Positions 17,657-25,595 of a stretch of DNA of 64,000 nucleotides are shown here, one piece after another. The stretch comes from JAJDXO01 sp965221855 (GTDB taxonomy: Bacteria; Pseudomonadota; Alphaproteobacteria; Rhodospirillales; UBA2165): assembly GCA_965221855.1 (NCBI GenBank), contig CBDCSV010000006.1, positions 496,001-560,000 on the forward strand, in the 5' to 3' direction. Made by a program: the position numbers and the translations under genes. The notes under the pieces are model-generated. The model was not told the DNA's origin, ran no database searches, and saw only the letters and a list, made by a program, of their open reading frames with translations. Numbering within the stretch: position 1 is the stretch's first letter; each line of letters starts with the position of its first letter.

Positions 17657-17669
17657 CGATCTTGTTGAC
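17652..17669 (-). promoter_or_regulatory. Operator-like palindrome 2, over the -35 box
   Basis: GTCAACGATCTTGTTGAC, a perfect-arm 18-bp inverted repeat (GTCAAC/GTTGAC). Centre-to-centre distance to palindrome 1 is 41 bp, about four helical turns, so two dimers would bind on the same DNA face. Confidence 0.7.
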
Positions 17670-17693
17670 AACAATATAGTGGAATGCGCCCTG

Positions 17694-18973
17694 GGTAACG
17701 TCAAGAGTTATGTGTCAGGGAGACTGGGGTACTGATTCCCTGAGACTTGTTTTCGTGAATGAAGACCGCGAAGAGGATGCGGTCCATTGAGGTTTTATCC
17801 TGGAAGGTTCCCATGGGCCGGGTTCGTCTGCGAACCTCGCGGAACCTCCGTTCGATGGCATTGGTGGTCCTGACCTGCTTTCGCTCGGCGAGGTCCTTGT
17901 AGCGGAAGCAGGTGAGCAGGTCGTCGAGGTCGTTGCGCAGGCAGGCGACGGCCTTGGGGTAGGTATCTTCCCAGGCGTCGGCGAAGCGGCGGGCGGCGGT
18001 CTCGGCCTTGCGGCGGTTGGGGGCATTCATGACGGCGTGGACGTCGGCCTTGACGGCCTGCTGGTCGGCTACGCGGACCTTGTTGAGGATGTTCCTGATT
18101 TTGTGCGCCCAGCACCTCTGAACGGGGATGCCGTGATAGACGATCGGCAAGGCGGCGAGCAGGCCTTGGCCGCCATCAACGCAGATCATCTCAAGGCCCT
18201 CGCCGGTGAGGCCGCGGCGGTGCAACGCGGTGAGGAAGCGCTCCCACTCCGCGGCGCTCTCGCTGGCGGCGAGTTGGAAGTCGATAATCTCCTTCTTGCC
18301 GTCGTGCCGTATGCCCAGCGCCACCAGGACCGGCCTCCTGAGCGCGCCGGCGCCGGTCTTGCAGGCCAGCACCACGCCGTCGAGCATCAGCGCCTTGTAG
18401 GCGTTCTTCAGCGGCCGGCGGTGGAATGCGGCGACCGACAGATCGAGGGTCTTGGCGACCCGGCTCACCGTCGCGGCCGAGACCGGACGCCCGAGCAGGG
18501 CAAGCAGGACCTCGCCGACCTTGCGGGTCGAGAGCCCCAGCACGAAGCCGGCCAGGATGGCGCGGTCGATCTCTGGAGCGCGCCTTGCGTAGCTCTTCAG
18601 AACCTCGGTCGGGCAGAAGTGCCGGGTGCGCGGCACGTTGAGCTCGATGTCGCCGAGCTCGCTGAGCAGGCGGCGCCGGTAGGTGCCGTTGCGCCGGTCG
18701 CGCATAGCGCTGCCATCGAGGCCGTCGAGCCAGCGATCCACCGCCTCGGCCATCCGGCCCTCGATGATCTCGGCCAGCGCCTGGCGGCCAAGCGGGCGAT
18801 AACCCTCGCCCCAGTCCAATCCGCCTGCTTGCATCTCCTTCACCACCTCAAAGGCTTGTGGTAGGTTCTCAATCGTTACAGCTTGCTGTGGCATCGGGGT
18901 GCTCCTTCTTGCGGTTGTCGTAAACCACAGGGAGTACCCCATTCCCAACTGACACATAAATTTTTACGTCACC
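17694..18973 (-). mobile_element. IS256-family insertion sequence, copy 1
   Basis: A 1280-bp element. Ends are GGTAACGTCAAGAGTTATGT and, inverted, GGTGACGTAAAAATTTATGT. An 8-bp target duplication GCGCCCTG flanks it (17686-17693 and 18974-18981), so this is a simple insertion. It sits just upstream of the ATPase operon promoter but leaves both operators intact. Confidence 0.95.
17701..18894 (-). CDS. IS256-family transposase (copy 1)
   Basis: A 397-aa mutator-type transposase starting MPQQAVTIENLPQAF. DDE residues are in LMLDGVVLACK, MICVDGGQGL and AIERRFREVRRR. ATG 18894 is preceded by AAGAAGGAG. The frame is intact, so it is probably active and could move the other copies in trans. Confidence 0.95.
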   Translation of the reverse strand: MPQQAVTIENLPQAFEVVKEMQAGGLDWGEGYRPLGRQALAEIIEGRMAEAVDRWLDGLDGSAMRDRRNGTYRRRLLSELGDIELNVPRTRHFCPTEVLKSYARRAPEIDRAILAGFVLGLSTRKVGEVLLALLGRPVSAATVSRVAKTLDLSVAAFHRRPLKNAYKALMLDGVVLACKTGAGALRRPVLVALGIRHDGKKEIIDFQLAASESAAEWERFLTALHRRGLTGEGLEMICVDGGQGLLAALPIVYHGIPVQRCWAHKIRNILNKVRVADQQAVKADVHAVMNAPNRRKAETAARRFADAWEDTYPKAVACLRNDLDDLLTCFRYKDLAERKQVRTTNAIERRFREVRRRTRPMGTFQDKTSMDRILFAVFIHENKSQGISTPVSLTHNS

Positions 18974-19116
18974 GCGCCCTGAAAGGGCTTGCGTGCGAGG
19001 GCGGGGTGCTGTTTAATCTCCGGTGAAGTCAGTGAGAGATGATTCGAGCTTGGCGTCCATGATCGGCCCTACGATCAAGGGCCGGTAAGGGCCCGATCAA
19101 GCAAGGGAGACACGCA

Positions 19117-19748
19117 ATGACAAACAGAAATCACCCCCCCCCCCCCCCCCCCCCCCCCGCTATTTGACAACCCTGGCCGCACTGGTCGCCCTTACCCTCA
19201 CCCTGCCAATGGCGGCGCAGGCCCAGACACCGCCCCGCTGCTGGAGCGGCATCTGCACCGTCACGCTTGCCAATGCCGGCAGCCCCGTCGTCGACGGCTG
19301 CGGCGATTATGCCACGCCGGGGCGCCTGAAGCTCATCCTCTCGTCCACCAACCCCAATGTGACGCGGAGCAGCTTCAACACCAACATAGGATTTATTGCC
19401 TCAGCCAATGACTTCAGATCCACGTTCTCCAACTGGGAGTGGCGGACTTCGGGGCTCGGCGGCGGCCGGTGGCGCAACCCGGATTCGACAAACAAAATCA
19501 ATTTCTCCGGCGGCGTGCTCGGCGACAACATCATTGAGGTGCGGCCCAAGGCCGGGGCCCATGTCTGGTCCAACCGGAATGCCAACAATCCCAATCAGGG
19601 CCCCGGCGAACTGGTGATCCCGGTGTTCACTCCACCTGAAAACAACTCACAATGGACGTCCATGGGCGGCGCCTACTTCCTGTTCATGGGCGGCAAGGGC
19701 TGCGCGCGGGTCAACGAAGGGGGCGGATTGCTCGGGGGCAACCAGTAA
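19117..19748 (+). CDS. Secreted protein with a 25-C tract in its leader (out of frame as given)
   Basis: ATG 19117 has a strong AAGGGAG site 7 nt upstream. Codons 1-6 read MTNRNH, then a run of 25 C (19134-19158). As given, translation stops two codons after the run (GCT ATT TGA). With 23 or 26 C the frame joins RYLTTLAALVALTLTLP followed by AAQAQ, a good signal peptide with a cleavage site after AQA, and a mature part of about 175 aa ending at 19748. The mature part has cysteines near the start (CWSGIC, DGCGDY) and C-terminal Gly-rich sequence; no family recognised. The only alternative start downstream of the tract is a TTG at 19164 lacking the basic leader. I infer slipped-strand ON/OFF switching; a sequencing error in the run is the alternative. 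Confidence 0.65.
19134..19158 (+). repeat. Homopolymer of 25 C inside the leader of the secreted protein gene
   Basis: Seven C at the end of one stretch, ten, then eight more, followed by GCTATTTG. Tracts of this length are expected to be unstable in replication. Confidence 0.85.
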
Positions 19749-19936
19749 CCGCAAGCCTGCCGCCCTTGCGAAGAACGAGGGCGGCGGTCGCGCGTCTTCA
19801 AGGCTCCCGGAACGGCCGCAGCATTCCCGGCGGCCGGTGGTTGAATGAAGGGCGCGCCCTCACTCCGAAATCCCGCTTCCCTTCCGACAGCAAAGACTGT
19901 AGAGTGGGAAGAGCAACACAACCGGAAGAATTCAAC

Positions 19937-20035
19937 ATGACCCGCTTCACCCCCCCCCCCCCCCCAGGGGAATCGCTTTTGAAGATTTCGATGCCAATCT
20001 GCCGTCGCCTGCCCCCGCTTCGGTGGGGTAGATGA
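19937..20035 (+). CDS. Short ORF with a 16-C tract after codon 4
   Basis: Reads MTRFTPPPPPGESLLKISMP and on to 32 aa in the given length. With 14 or 17 C it would read RGIAFEDFDANLPSPAPASVG after the prolines. A weak GGAAGA site lies upstream. The layout (ATG, few codons, C tract) copies that of the secreted-protein gene 800 bp away. Too short to assign, possibly a broken gene start. Confidence 0.35.
   Translation: MTRFTPPPPPGESLLKISMPICRRLPPLRWGR
19950..19965 (+). repeat. Homopolymer of 16 C
   Basis: Second C tract of the island, placed 13 nt inside a short ORF. Confidence 0.8.
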
Positions 20036-20042
20036 CGGCAAT

Positions 20043-21209
20043 TCACGCTATGTTCACTTCGAGAGCGCACGATGCGGGACATGTCATGGCTGTTTCAAGG
20101 TCCTTTCGGGGTGTAACAGACCTGCGGCCGGGCACGACGGCCCCAAAAGCGATTGCCCTGCACTCATCCTGGATATACAGAATTTCCTCATCCCGAATGA
20201 GTATAATGCCGACCTCTTTTTCTATTTCCAACAAGTGCGTAAGGATTGCGGTTCTTGCCTTTGGGGTAAAGGGACCCAAACCTATTTCCCCACTCCGTTT
20301 TCTTTTCTGACGCCAGTCGGGGTCCTCTCTGATGTCTTTCAGCCAATTTCGAAAATTGTTGAGAGGAAGCATCCATTCTTCCCCGGTTTCGACAAATCCC
20401 TCCATCGACTTATCGAGTTTAACGACGGTGCATGTCCAGCAGCCAAAGCGGCTCCCGCCGCAAGACGGCGTGTTCAGGTCCATGACAACCGGACATTCGC
20501 CGCCACTTGCCTGCCGATAAAGACCAAGCATCTCGTCGTGTGCGTAATTCCAGGGCGGAGGATTGTTCTCAAAGAGGTACTCCCACACATCGTCCGTTGA
20601 CCAATCAGATATCGGGGCCAGCACAAAGGCGTTCGGTATTTCGTGGTGAGGATTCATGCCCCGCGAATTCGTGGTGCGGCCAGCCATAGATCGAGACCTG
20701 TTACTGCTTTCCGCCTTGCGGGAGCCGAGGATAAGCACGACGCTGCCAAATTCACGAACGATTGACTCAATTGCTCCGCGGCTTGGCTTAATCTTCATGT
20801 TGCTGGTGCACCAGCGGAACCAACGTGTTGGTGGTGGATAACCGCGCCCGATTAGCTTGGCCCAATATGTCTGATCGACGTTGGGCCGAACGATTTCCGT
20901 GTGAAGTGGTAGATTGTTGTCTGCCGAGAACTCCCGAACAGCATCCAGGACTCTTTCGACATACGCCACGACGTTGGGCGCTTCGACCCTGGTATCTGAG
21001 GAAATCACATAGACAGGTTTCTTCGGTGCCTTAATTGACATCAGCACGTGGATCACGATCTGAAGGACACATGTTGAATCTTTGCCACCAGAAAATGCGA
21101 CAACCCATGGGCGATTATCTGCGTGATAGGCTGATTTTATGTCTTCGAATGCCTGCGAGGCGATTTGTAACGGTTCATCAATTTTCTCTTTCAATGAAGC
21201 ACTAGACAT
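20043..21209 (-). CDS. DndC-like PAPS-reductase-family protein (orphan, short C-terminus)
   Basis: A 388-aa protein of the ATP-pyrophosphatase/PAPS reductase superfamily. The PP-loop VVAFSGGKDSTCVL lies near residues 36-49. The cysteine block PSCGGSRFGCWTCTVVKLDK in the second half is typical of DndC, which with DndA/IscS puts sulfur into the DNA backbone. DndC proteins usually exceed 480 aa; this one stops early, with a tail (PGRRSVTPRKDLETAMTC) I do not recognise. No dndB, dndD, dndE or dptFGH genes lie nearby. The next gene upstream is a phage-type integrase, as in many Dnd islands. It may be a decayed island remnant or a stand-alone sulfurtransferase of another type. Confidence 0.75.
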   Translation of the reverse strand: MSSASLKEKIDEPLQIASQAFEDIKSAYHADNRPWVVAFSGGKDSTCVLQIVIHVLMSIKAPKKPVYVISSDTRVEAPNVVAYVERVLDAVREFSADNNLPLHTEIVRPNVDQTYWAKLIGRGYPPPTRWFRWCTSNMKIKPSRGAIESIVREFGSVVLILGSRKAESSNRSRSMAGRTTNSRGMNPHHEIPNAFVLAPISDWSTDDVWEYLFENNPPPWNYAHDEMLGLYRQASGGECPVVMDLNTPSCGGSRFGCWTCTVVKLDKSMEGFVETGEEWMLPLNNFRNWLKDIREDPDWRQKRKRSGEIGLGPFTPKARTAILTHLLEIEKEVGIILIRDEEILYIQDECRAIAFGAVVPGRRSVTPRKDLETAMTCPASCALEVNIA

Positions 21210-21311
21210 CGTGATTCCGGCCTGCTGGATTTCGGGCTTGGTTCGTCACTGACGGGATTGGCAATTCACCACTTTTGGGATAGCCATCGTAAACATCTGA
21301 GAGATTTCCGT

Positions 21312-22466
21312 CTATCCCGTCATTTCGGCAATGCGGCCTGCGATGCGGTTGGCTGCGGACTTGACGGGATCGTTGGCGAGATGAGCGTAACGGGCGGTTG
21401 TCTGCACCTGCGTGTGACCAAGGAGCTTTCCGATCATCGGCAGCCCTTCGCCGACCAGCAATCCGCCACTGGCGAAACTGTGTCTCAGGTCATGAATTCG
21501 CACGTCGTCGAGTTCCGCGCGTGCCCGGACGCGCCGCCAGGGGTGTTGCAGGTCGGTCAGGTGGCTCCCCGGCTTGCGGCCCGCGATTACCCAGGGGCTG
21601 TCGTCCTTCCGCCCAATCCCCCGCAGTACCGAGATCGCCGGTTCGCCAAGATGCACGACCTTGGCTCCGGTCTTGGTATCCGGAAGGCGAAGTTCGCCAG
21701 TCTCCAGGTCGATGTGCTCCCAACGCAGCTTCTGGATCTCCGAGAGCCGGCATCCCGTCAGCATCAGAAGCCGAAACGCGGCAACGGCAGCCGGGGTCTC
21801 CGAGCCATCGTGCTCCACCTCCCTCAGGACCTCGCCGAGGCGGCGGTATTCCTCGTCCGACAGGAACCGCTCACGTTTCTCCTCCCGATACCGCTTCACA
21901 TGCCGGCAGGGGTTCGAGCCATCCGGCCGCATAGCCCACAACTCGGCGAGGTTGAAGATTTTCGACAGTACCCCGAGCGTGCGGTTGGCCTGATACGGCG
22001 TCTCCCGCATCGCATGATGAAGCGCGGCGATGTCGCTGCGTTCGATGTCGGGAACCCGCCTTGCTCCGACCCGGGGATCGATGAACAACCGGACCGAACG
22101 ACGGTATTCCTCCGCCGTGCTCGGCTTACAGTGCGAAGGGACGTATTCCTCAAGAAACCGCTGGCCAAGCTCACGCATCGTCGGCGCCCGCTCGCTCCGC
22201 CGGTTCCAGCCCGCCGGGTCCTTGCCCGCCCGTGCGCCAGTGATGATCTCCGCCGCCCGCGTACGCGCCTCCGCCGGCGTCACGGCGCCGTGCGGCCCGA
22301 TGGTCACCTTGACGGACTTACCCCGGTAGTGGGTCTTGACGATGTAGACCTTCCGTCCCGTCGGATGGACCCTCACGCCGAAGCCTTTGAGGTCGGCATC
22401 CCACACCACATGCTCACGCTCTTGAGGCTTGATCGCGTCGACGGTTCGCTTGGTGATCTTGGGCAT
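21312..22466 (-). CDS. Phage/island-type tyrosine integrase
   Basis: A 384-aa tyrosine recombinase from ATG 22466 (MPKITKRTVDAIKPQ; GGGAG upstream). The N-terminal arm-binding domain shows DADLKGFGVRVHPTGRKVY; a SAM-like core-binding domain follows. Catalytic residues are in TGCRLSEI (Arg), HDLRHSFAS (His-x-x-Arg), LLGHTQ (His) and ARYAHL (Tyr). All are present, so it should be active. It probably mobilised the DndC-like gene and perhaps the wider island, but I see no tRNA or att repeat beside it; the IS1380-type element lies on its upstream side where the attachment site could have been. Confidence 0.92.
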   Translation of the reverse strand: MPKITKRTVDAIKPQEREHVVWDADLKGFGVRVHPTGRKVYIVKTHYRGKSVKVTIGPHGAVTPAEARTRAAEIITGARAGKDPAGWNRRSERAPTMRELGQRFLEEYVPSHCKPSTAEEYRRSVRLFIDPRVGARRVPDIERSDIAALHHAMRETPYQANRTLGVLSKIFNLAELWAMRPDGSNPCRHVKRYREEKRERFLSDEEYRRLGEVLREVEHDGSETPAAVAAFRLLMLTGCRLSEIQKLRWEHIDLETGELRLPDTKTGAKVVHLGEPAISVLRGIGRKDDSPWVIAGRKPGSHLTDLQHPWRRVRARAELDDVRIHDLRHSFASGGLLVGEGLPMIGKLLGHTQVQTTARYAHLANDPVKSAANRIAGRIAEMTG

Positions 22467-22490
22467 GACGCACTCCCTTGTCATACCCTA

Positions 22491-23945
22491 ATTCCCGGAT
22501 AAGGCTTTAGCCTGCCCAGAGAAAGTGCGCACACTGCGGGCGAAATCGGCGATATTGCCGTTGAGCATTCAATCACCTCGCAGGTGCGTTCGGCAGTCGC
22601 TTCGCTTTGTGCCGTAGATGAACACGTTACTTCCCCGTCCTCCCAAAGTCGAGATCGACTTCACCGACGCGCAGCTTAGCGGCTTCGGCGGCTGGTCGGT
22701 GCTGGGTCAGATGGCGGATCGGCTTGGTCTGCCGCGGGCGCTGTCTTCGGTATCAGTCAAGCAGCGCGCGCGGGGTGCGAGCGACGCCGAGACGCTGTGG
22801 AGCCTGATCGCCTCGCTGGCGGCGGGCAACGGGGCGCTGTCGGACCTGGACGCACTGCGCGAGGACCGGGTCGGCCAACGTCTTTTGGGCCTTGGCCATG
22901 TGCCCTCGGGCCGGCGTCTTGGCGAGTATCTGGCGCGCATGGACGAGGGGCAGGTCGAGGCCTTGCTGGCGGTGGCGCGCTTCCTGGCCGGTCAGGTCGC
23001 GCCGGCGGTGATCGAACACGAGGTAGCGGTGCGCGGCTACGTCCCGGTGTTCATCGACGGCACCGGGATCGAGGTGGACGGGAAACTCTTCGAGGAGGCG
23101 CGGCGCGGCTACGACGGCGCGCGCCAGTACTGGCTGCACGGGGTGTTCATCGGCTCGCTGTGGGCGAGCGGGCGGCTGCATCCGGGCGGCGTCGATGTTG
23201 CCCGGGGCTGGCGCGAGCAGCTTGACCGCGATGTGGCGCCGTGCCTGCCCGAGGACGTGGCGGTGTGGCTGCGCGCGGACAACGCCTACTACCGGGGCGA
23301 ACTCGTCGCGTACTGCCGGGAACGGGGCTGGGATTACTCGGTGAGCCTCACCGACCGGCGCAAGCGCGCTCCGGTGCTGGACGTGATCGAGGGTCTGCCC
23401 GAAGAGGGGTGGACCGACATCGGGATGGGCGAGGATGCGACGCTGGTGCGCTATCGTCCGGCGGGCTGGGAAGAGCAGAGCTACGTGGTGGTCCGCCGCC
23501 GCCGCGACCGGGGCCAGTCCCTGCTGCTGCCCGTCTACACCGTGATCCTGGTCTCGCGCGACGACCTGCCGCTCGACGAACTGGTGCGGCGTCATCGCGG
23601 CAAGCAGGGCCAGGAGAACGCCTTCAAGGGGCCGCTCATCGACCTCGACCTGCATCATCCGCCGTGCCGGAAGTTCCGCGCCAACCAGGCCTTCTATATC
23701 TGCGGTCAGCTCGCCCAGATGCTGCTCCGCGCGGTGCAGTACCAACTGCTGCCGGCCCGCGCCCGGCGTCACGGCCTGCGGCCCCTGATCCGCTACCTGG
23801 TGCGGGCCGTCGGAAGGCTGGTGCGCAGCGGACGGCGCTGGCGGCTCGACTTCGCGCGCAACAACTTCCGGCTCGACTGGCTCTATCACGCCGCCGTCCA
23901 ACTCGAATAGCAGACCCCGGCGTTAATCCCTCTATCCCCGGTCTA
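22491..23945 (+). mobile_element. IS1380-family-like insertion sequence (ends approximate)
   Basis: Bounded by imperfect inverted ends containing CCCGGATAAGGCTTTAGCC on the left and, inverted, CCGGGGATAGAGGGATTAAC on the right. A short CTAA occurs outside each end, but the match is too small to call a target duplication. Ends are given as an estimate. Confidence 0.5.
22618..23910 (+). CDS. IS1380-family transposase
   Basis: A 430-aa DDE transposase. Acidic residues are in VPVFIDGTGIEV, WLRADNAYYRGEL and the C-terminal HRGKQGQENAFKGP, the last being the IS1380-like Q-x-x-E-N signature. The N-terminus carries DFTDAQLSGFGGW, common in the family. The frame is intact. It lies head to head with the integrase gene. 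Confidence 0.85.
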   Translation: MNTLLPRPPKVEIDFTDAQLSGFGGWSVLGQMADRLGLPRALSSVSVKQRARGASDAETLWSLIASLAAGNGALSDLDALREDRVGQRLLGLGHVPSGRRLGEYLARMDEGQVEALLAVARFLAGQVAPAVIEHEVAVRGYVPVFIDGTGIEVDGKLFEEARRGYDGARQYWLHGVFIGSLWASGRLHPGGVDVARGWREQLDRDVAPCLPEDVAVWLRADNAYYRGELVAYCRERGWDYSVSLTDRRKRAPVLDVIEGLPEEGWTDIGMGEDATLVRYRPAGWEEQSYVVVRRRRDRGQSLLLPVYTVILVSRDDLPLDELVRRHRGKQGQENAFKGPLIDLDLHHPPCRKFRANQAFYICGQLAQMLLRAVQYQLLPARARRHGLRPLIRYLVRAVGRLVRSGRRWRLDFARNNFRLDWLYHAAVQLE

Positions 23946-24190
23946 AACCGGCAGGCCCGGAGCCGCCCGCTCGTCCGCTGAACGGCAAAACGCGCCTCCG
24001 GCCGGTGAATCTGCCCGACCTGACCGTACGTCGAAAACAATCACACCAGTTTCCCATCGCTCCACCGAAACCTCCATCAAACGTCAAAGAAGCTCCAGCA
24101 GCAGCGATACTCATTTCCATTCCGTTTACGAAGCCATTCCGTTCACGAACCAAATCAAATGCGATTGCCCTGGCCGATCAGTCAAATTCC
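23946..24190. other. Spacer between IS1380-like element and metZ control region
   Basis: Some 245 bp with no gene. It falls to lower GC after 24030, and the right boundary of the accessory region probably lies here. Confidence 0.35.
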
Positions 24191-24191
24191 C

Positions 24192-24219
24192 TTGACCGGC
24201 GGGGACCAGATATTATGGT
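24192..24219 (+). promoter_or_regulatory. Probable metZ promoter
   Basis: TTGACC (24192-24197), 16 bp, TATGGT (24214-24219). Predicted initiation near 24226 coincides with the start of the riboswitch. Confidence 0.5.
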
Positions 24220-24224
24220 TACGC

Positions 24225-24282
24225 CTACGTGGTGATTTGTTCGACCGGCTTGCGGCCACGTTAAACAAACGAGCTAAAAGGT
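24225..24282 (+). promoter_or_regulatory. SAM-II riboswitch
   Basis: The conserved core is plain: GGTGATTTG, then CCGGCTTGCGGCCACGTTAA, then AAACAA and GAGCTAAAAGG. CGTGG pairs with CCACG to form the first stem, and the GCTAAAAGG tail forms the pseudoknot. SAM-II aptamers occur in Alphaproteobacteria before metA, metC and metZ (known), matching the gene downstream. Confidence 0.92.
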
Positions 24283-24293
24283 CGGCGCTGAGG

Positions 24294-24334
24294 AAGCCCC
24301 GACCGTCACCGGCCGGGGCTTTTGCTTTTCCGCA
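24294..24334 (+). terminator. Rho-independent terminator between aptamer and metZ
   Basis: AAGCCCCG pairs perfectly with CGGGGCTT across a 12-nt loop, followed by TTGCTTTT. Lying 12 nt after the aptamer and 55 nt before metZ, it may be the expression platform, giving transcription control. Confidence 0.7.
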
Positions 24335-24388
24335 AGGGCCCGGGCCGCCGGAAAAGAGGCATGAGGAGCCAAAAGGGAGGAGCGCGTT

Positions 24389-25585
24389 ATGCCCAAGGAC
24401 AGCGCGGACGGCGGGAAATACCGTCCACAAACCAATCTGGTGCGGGGCGGGCTCGACCGTTCCCATTTCGACGAGCTCGCGGAGGCCATGTATCTGAGCT
24501 CCAGCTACGCCTACGCCTCGGCGGAGCAGGCGCAGCGGGCCTTCAAGGGCGAGGAAGACCATTATCTCTATTCCCGCTACGGCAATCCGACCGTCACGTT
24601 GTTCGAGGAGCGCCTCGGGCAGTTGGAGGGCGCCGAGATCTGCCAATCCACCGCGTCCGGCATGGGCGCCATGTTCGGCTCCCTGGCCTGCTTGTTGAAG
24701 GCCGGCGACCGGCTGGTGGCCTCCAAGGCGCTGTTCGGGTCATGCGACTACGTCTGTACGGTGCTGCTGCCCCGCTACGGGGTGGAGACGGTGACCGTGG
24801 CGTCGTCCGATCTGGACGAGTGGGAGCAGGCGCTCTCGGAGCCGACCGATGCGGTGTTCCTGGAAAGCCCGTCCAACCCCATGACCCAGGTGCTGGACAT
24901 TCCGGGGATCGCCGATCTGGCCCACGAGGCGGGCGCCCGGCTGATCGTCGACAACGTGTTCGCCACCCCGGTCTTCCAGAAGCCCCTGGAATTGGGCGCC
25001 GACATCGTCATGTACTCGACCACCAAGCACATCGACGGCCAGGGACGGACCCTCGGCGGGGCGATCCTCACCAATGACGGGGACTATTACGAGGACTATC
25101 TCCGCATGTATATCCGCCATACGGGCCCGACCTTGAGCCCGTTCAACGCCTGGGTGCTGACCAAGTCCCTGGAGACCCTCGACATGCGGGTCCGCCAGCA
25201 GGCGGCCAACGCGGCCCGGATCGCCGACTGGCTTCTCGACCGGAAACAGATCACCGCGGTGGTCTTTCCCGGCCACGACAGCCATCCCCAGGCGGACCTG
25301 ATCAAGAAGCAGATGAGCGGCCCCGGCACCATGGTGGTGTTCGAACTCGACGGCGACCAGGCCCGGACGTTCAAATTCATGAACGCGCTCGAGGTGATCG
25401 ACATCTCCAACAATCTGGGCGACGCCAAGAGCATGGTCACCCACCCGACCACCACCACCCACCAGCGGATGAGCGAGGACGAGCGCGCGACGCTGGGCAT
25501 TCACGAAAACATGGTGCGCCTCTCGGTGGGCCTCGAGGATCCGCTGGATCTGATCGAGGACATCGAACAGGCGCTCCAGGCTTGA
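24389..25585 (+). CDS. metZ: O-succinylhomoserine sulfhydrylase
   Basis: A PLP enzyme of 398 aa that makes homocysteine from O-succinylhomoserine and sulfide. It has the Cys/Met metabolism fold: RYGNPTVTLFEERLGQLEGA, the ASGMGAMF cofactor loop, VDNVFATP, and the PLP lysine in MYSTTKHIDGQGRTLGG. The N-terminus YRPQTNLVRGGLDRSHF and the lack of cystathionine-lyase features favour MetZ. It is controlled by the SAM-II riboswitch in its leader and is followed after 10 nt by a rhodanese gene, which could supply or handle sulfide. Confidence 0.93.
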   Translation: MPKDSADGGKYRPQTNLVRGGLDRSHFDELAEAMYLSSSYAYASAEQAQRAFKGEEDHYLYSRYGNPTVTLFEERLGQLEGAEICQSTASGMGAMFGSLACLLKAGDRLVASKALFGSCDYVCTVLLPRYGVETVTVASSDLDEWEQALSEPTDAVFLESPSNPMTQVLDIPGIADLAHEAGARLIVDNVFATPVFQKPLELGADIVMYSTTKHIDGQGRTLGGAILTNDGDYYEDYLRMYIRHTGPTLSPFNAWVLTKSLETLDMRVRQQAANAARIADWLLDRKQITAVVFPGHDSHPQADLIKKQMSGPGTMVVFELDGDQARTFKFMNALEVIDISNNLGDAKSMVTHPTTTTHQRMSEDERATLGIHENMVRLSVGLEDPLDLIEDIEQALQA

Positions 25586-25595
25586 GGAGGCGAGC

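Noticed and set aside
17611..17669. LexA box for the ATPase palindromes
   Set aside because: The alphaproteobacterial LexA site is GTTC-N7-GTTC, a direct repeat; these are inverted repeats with different spacing.
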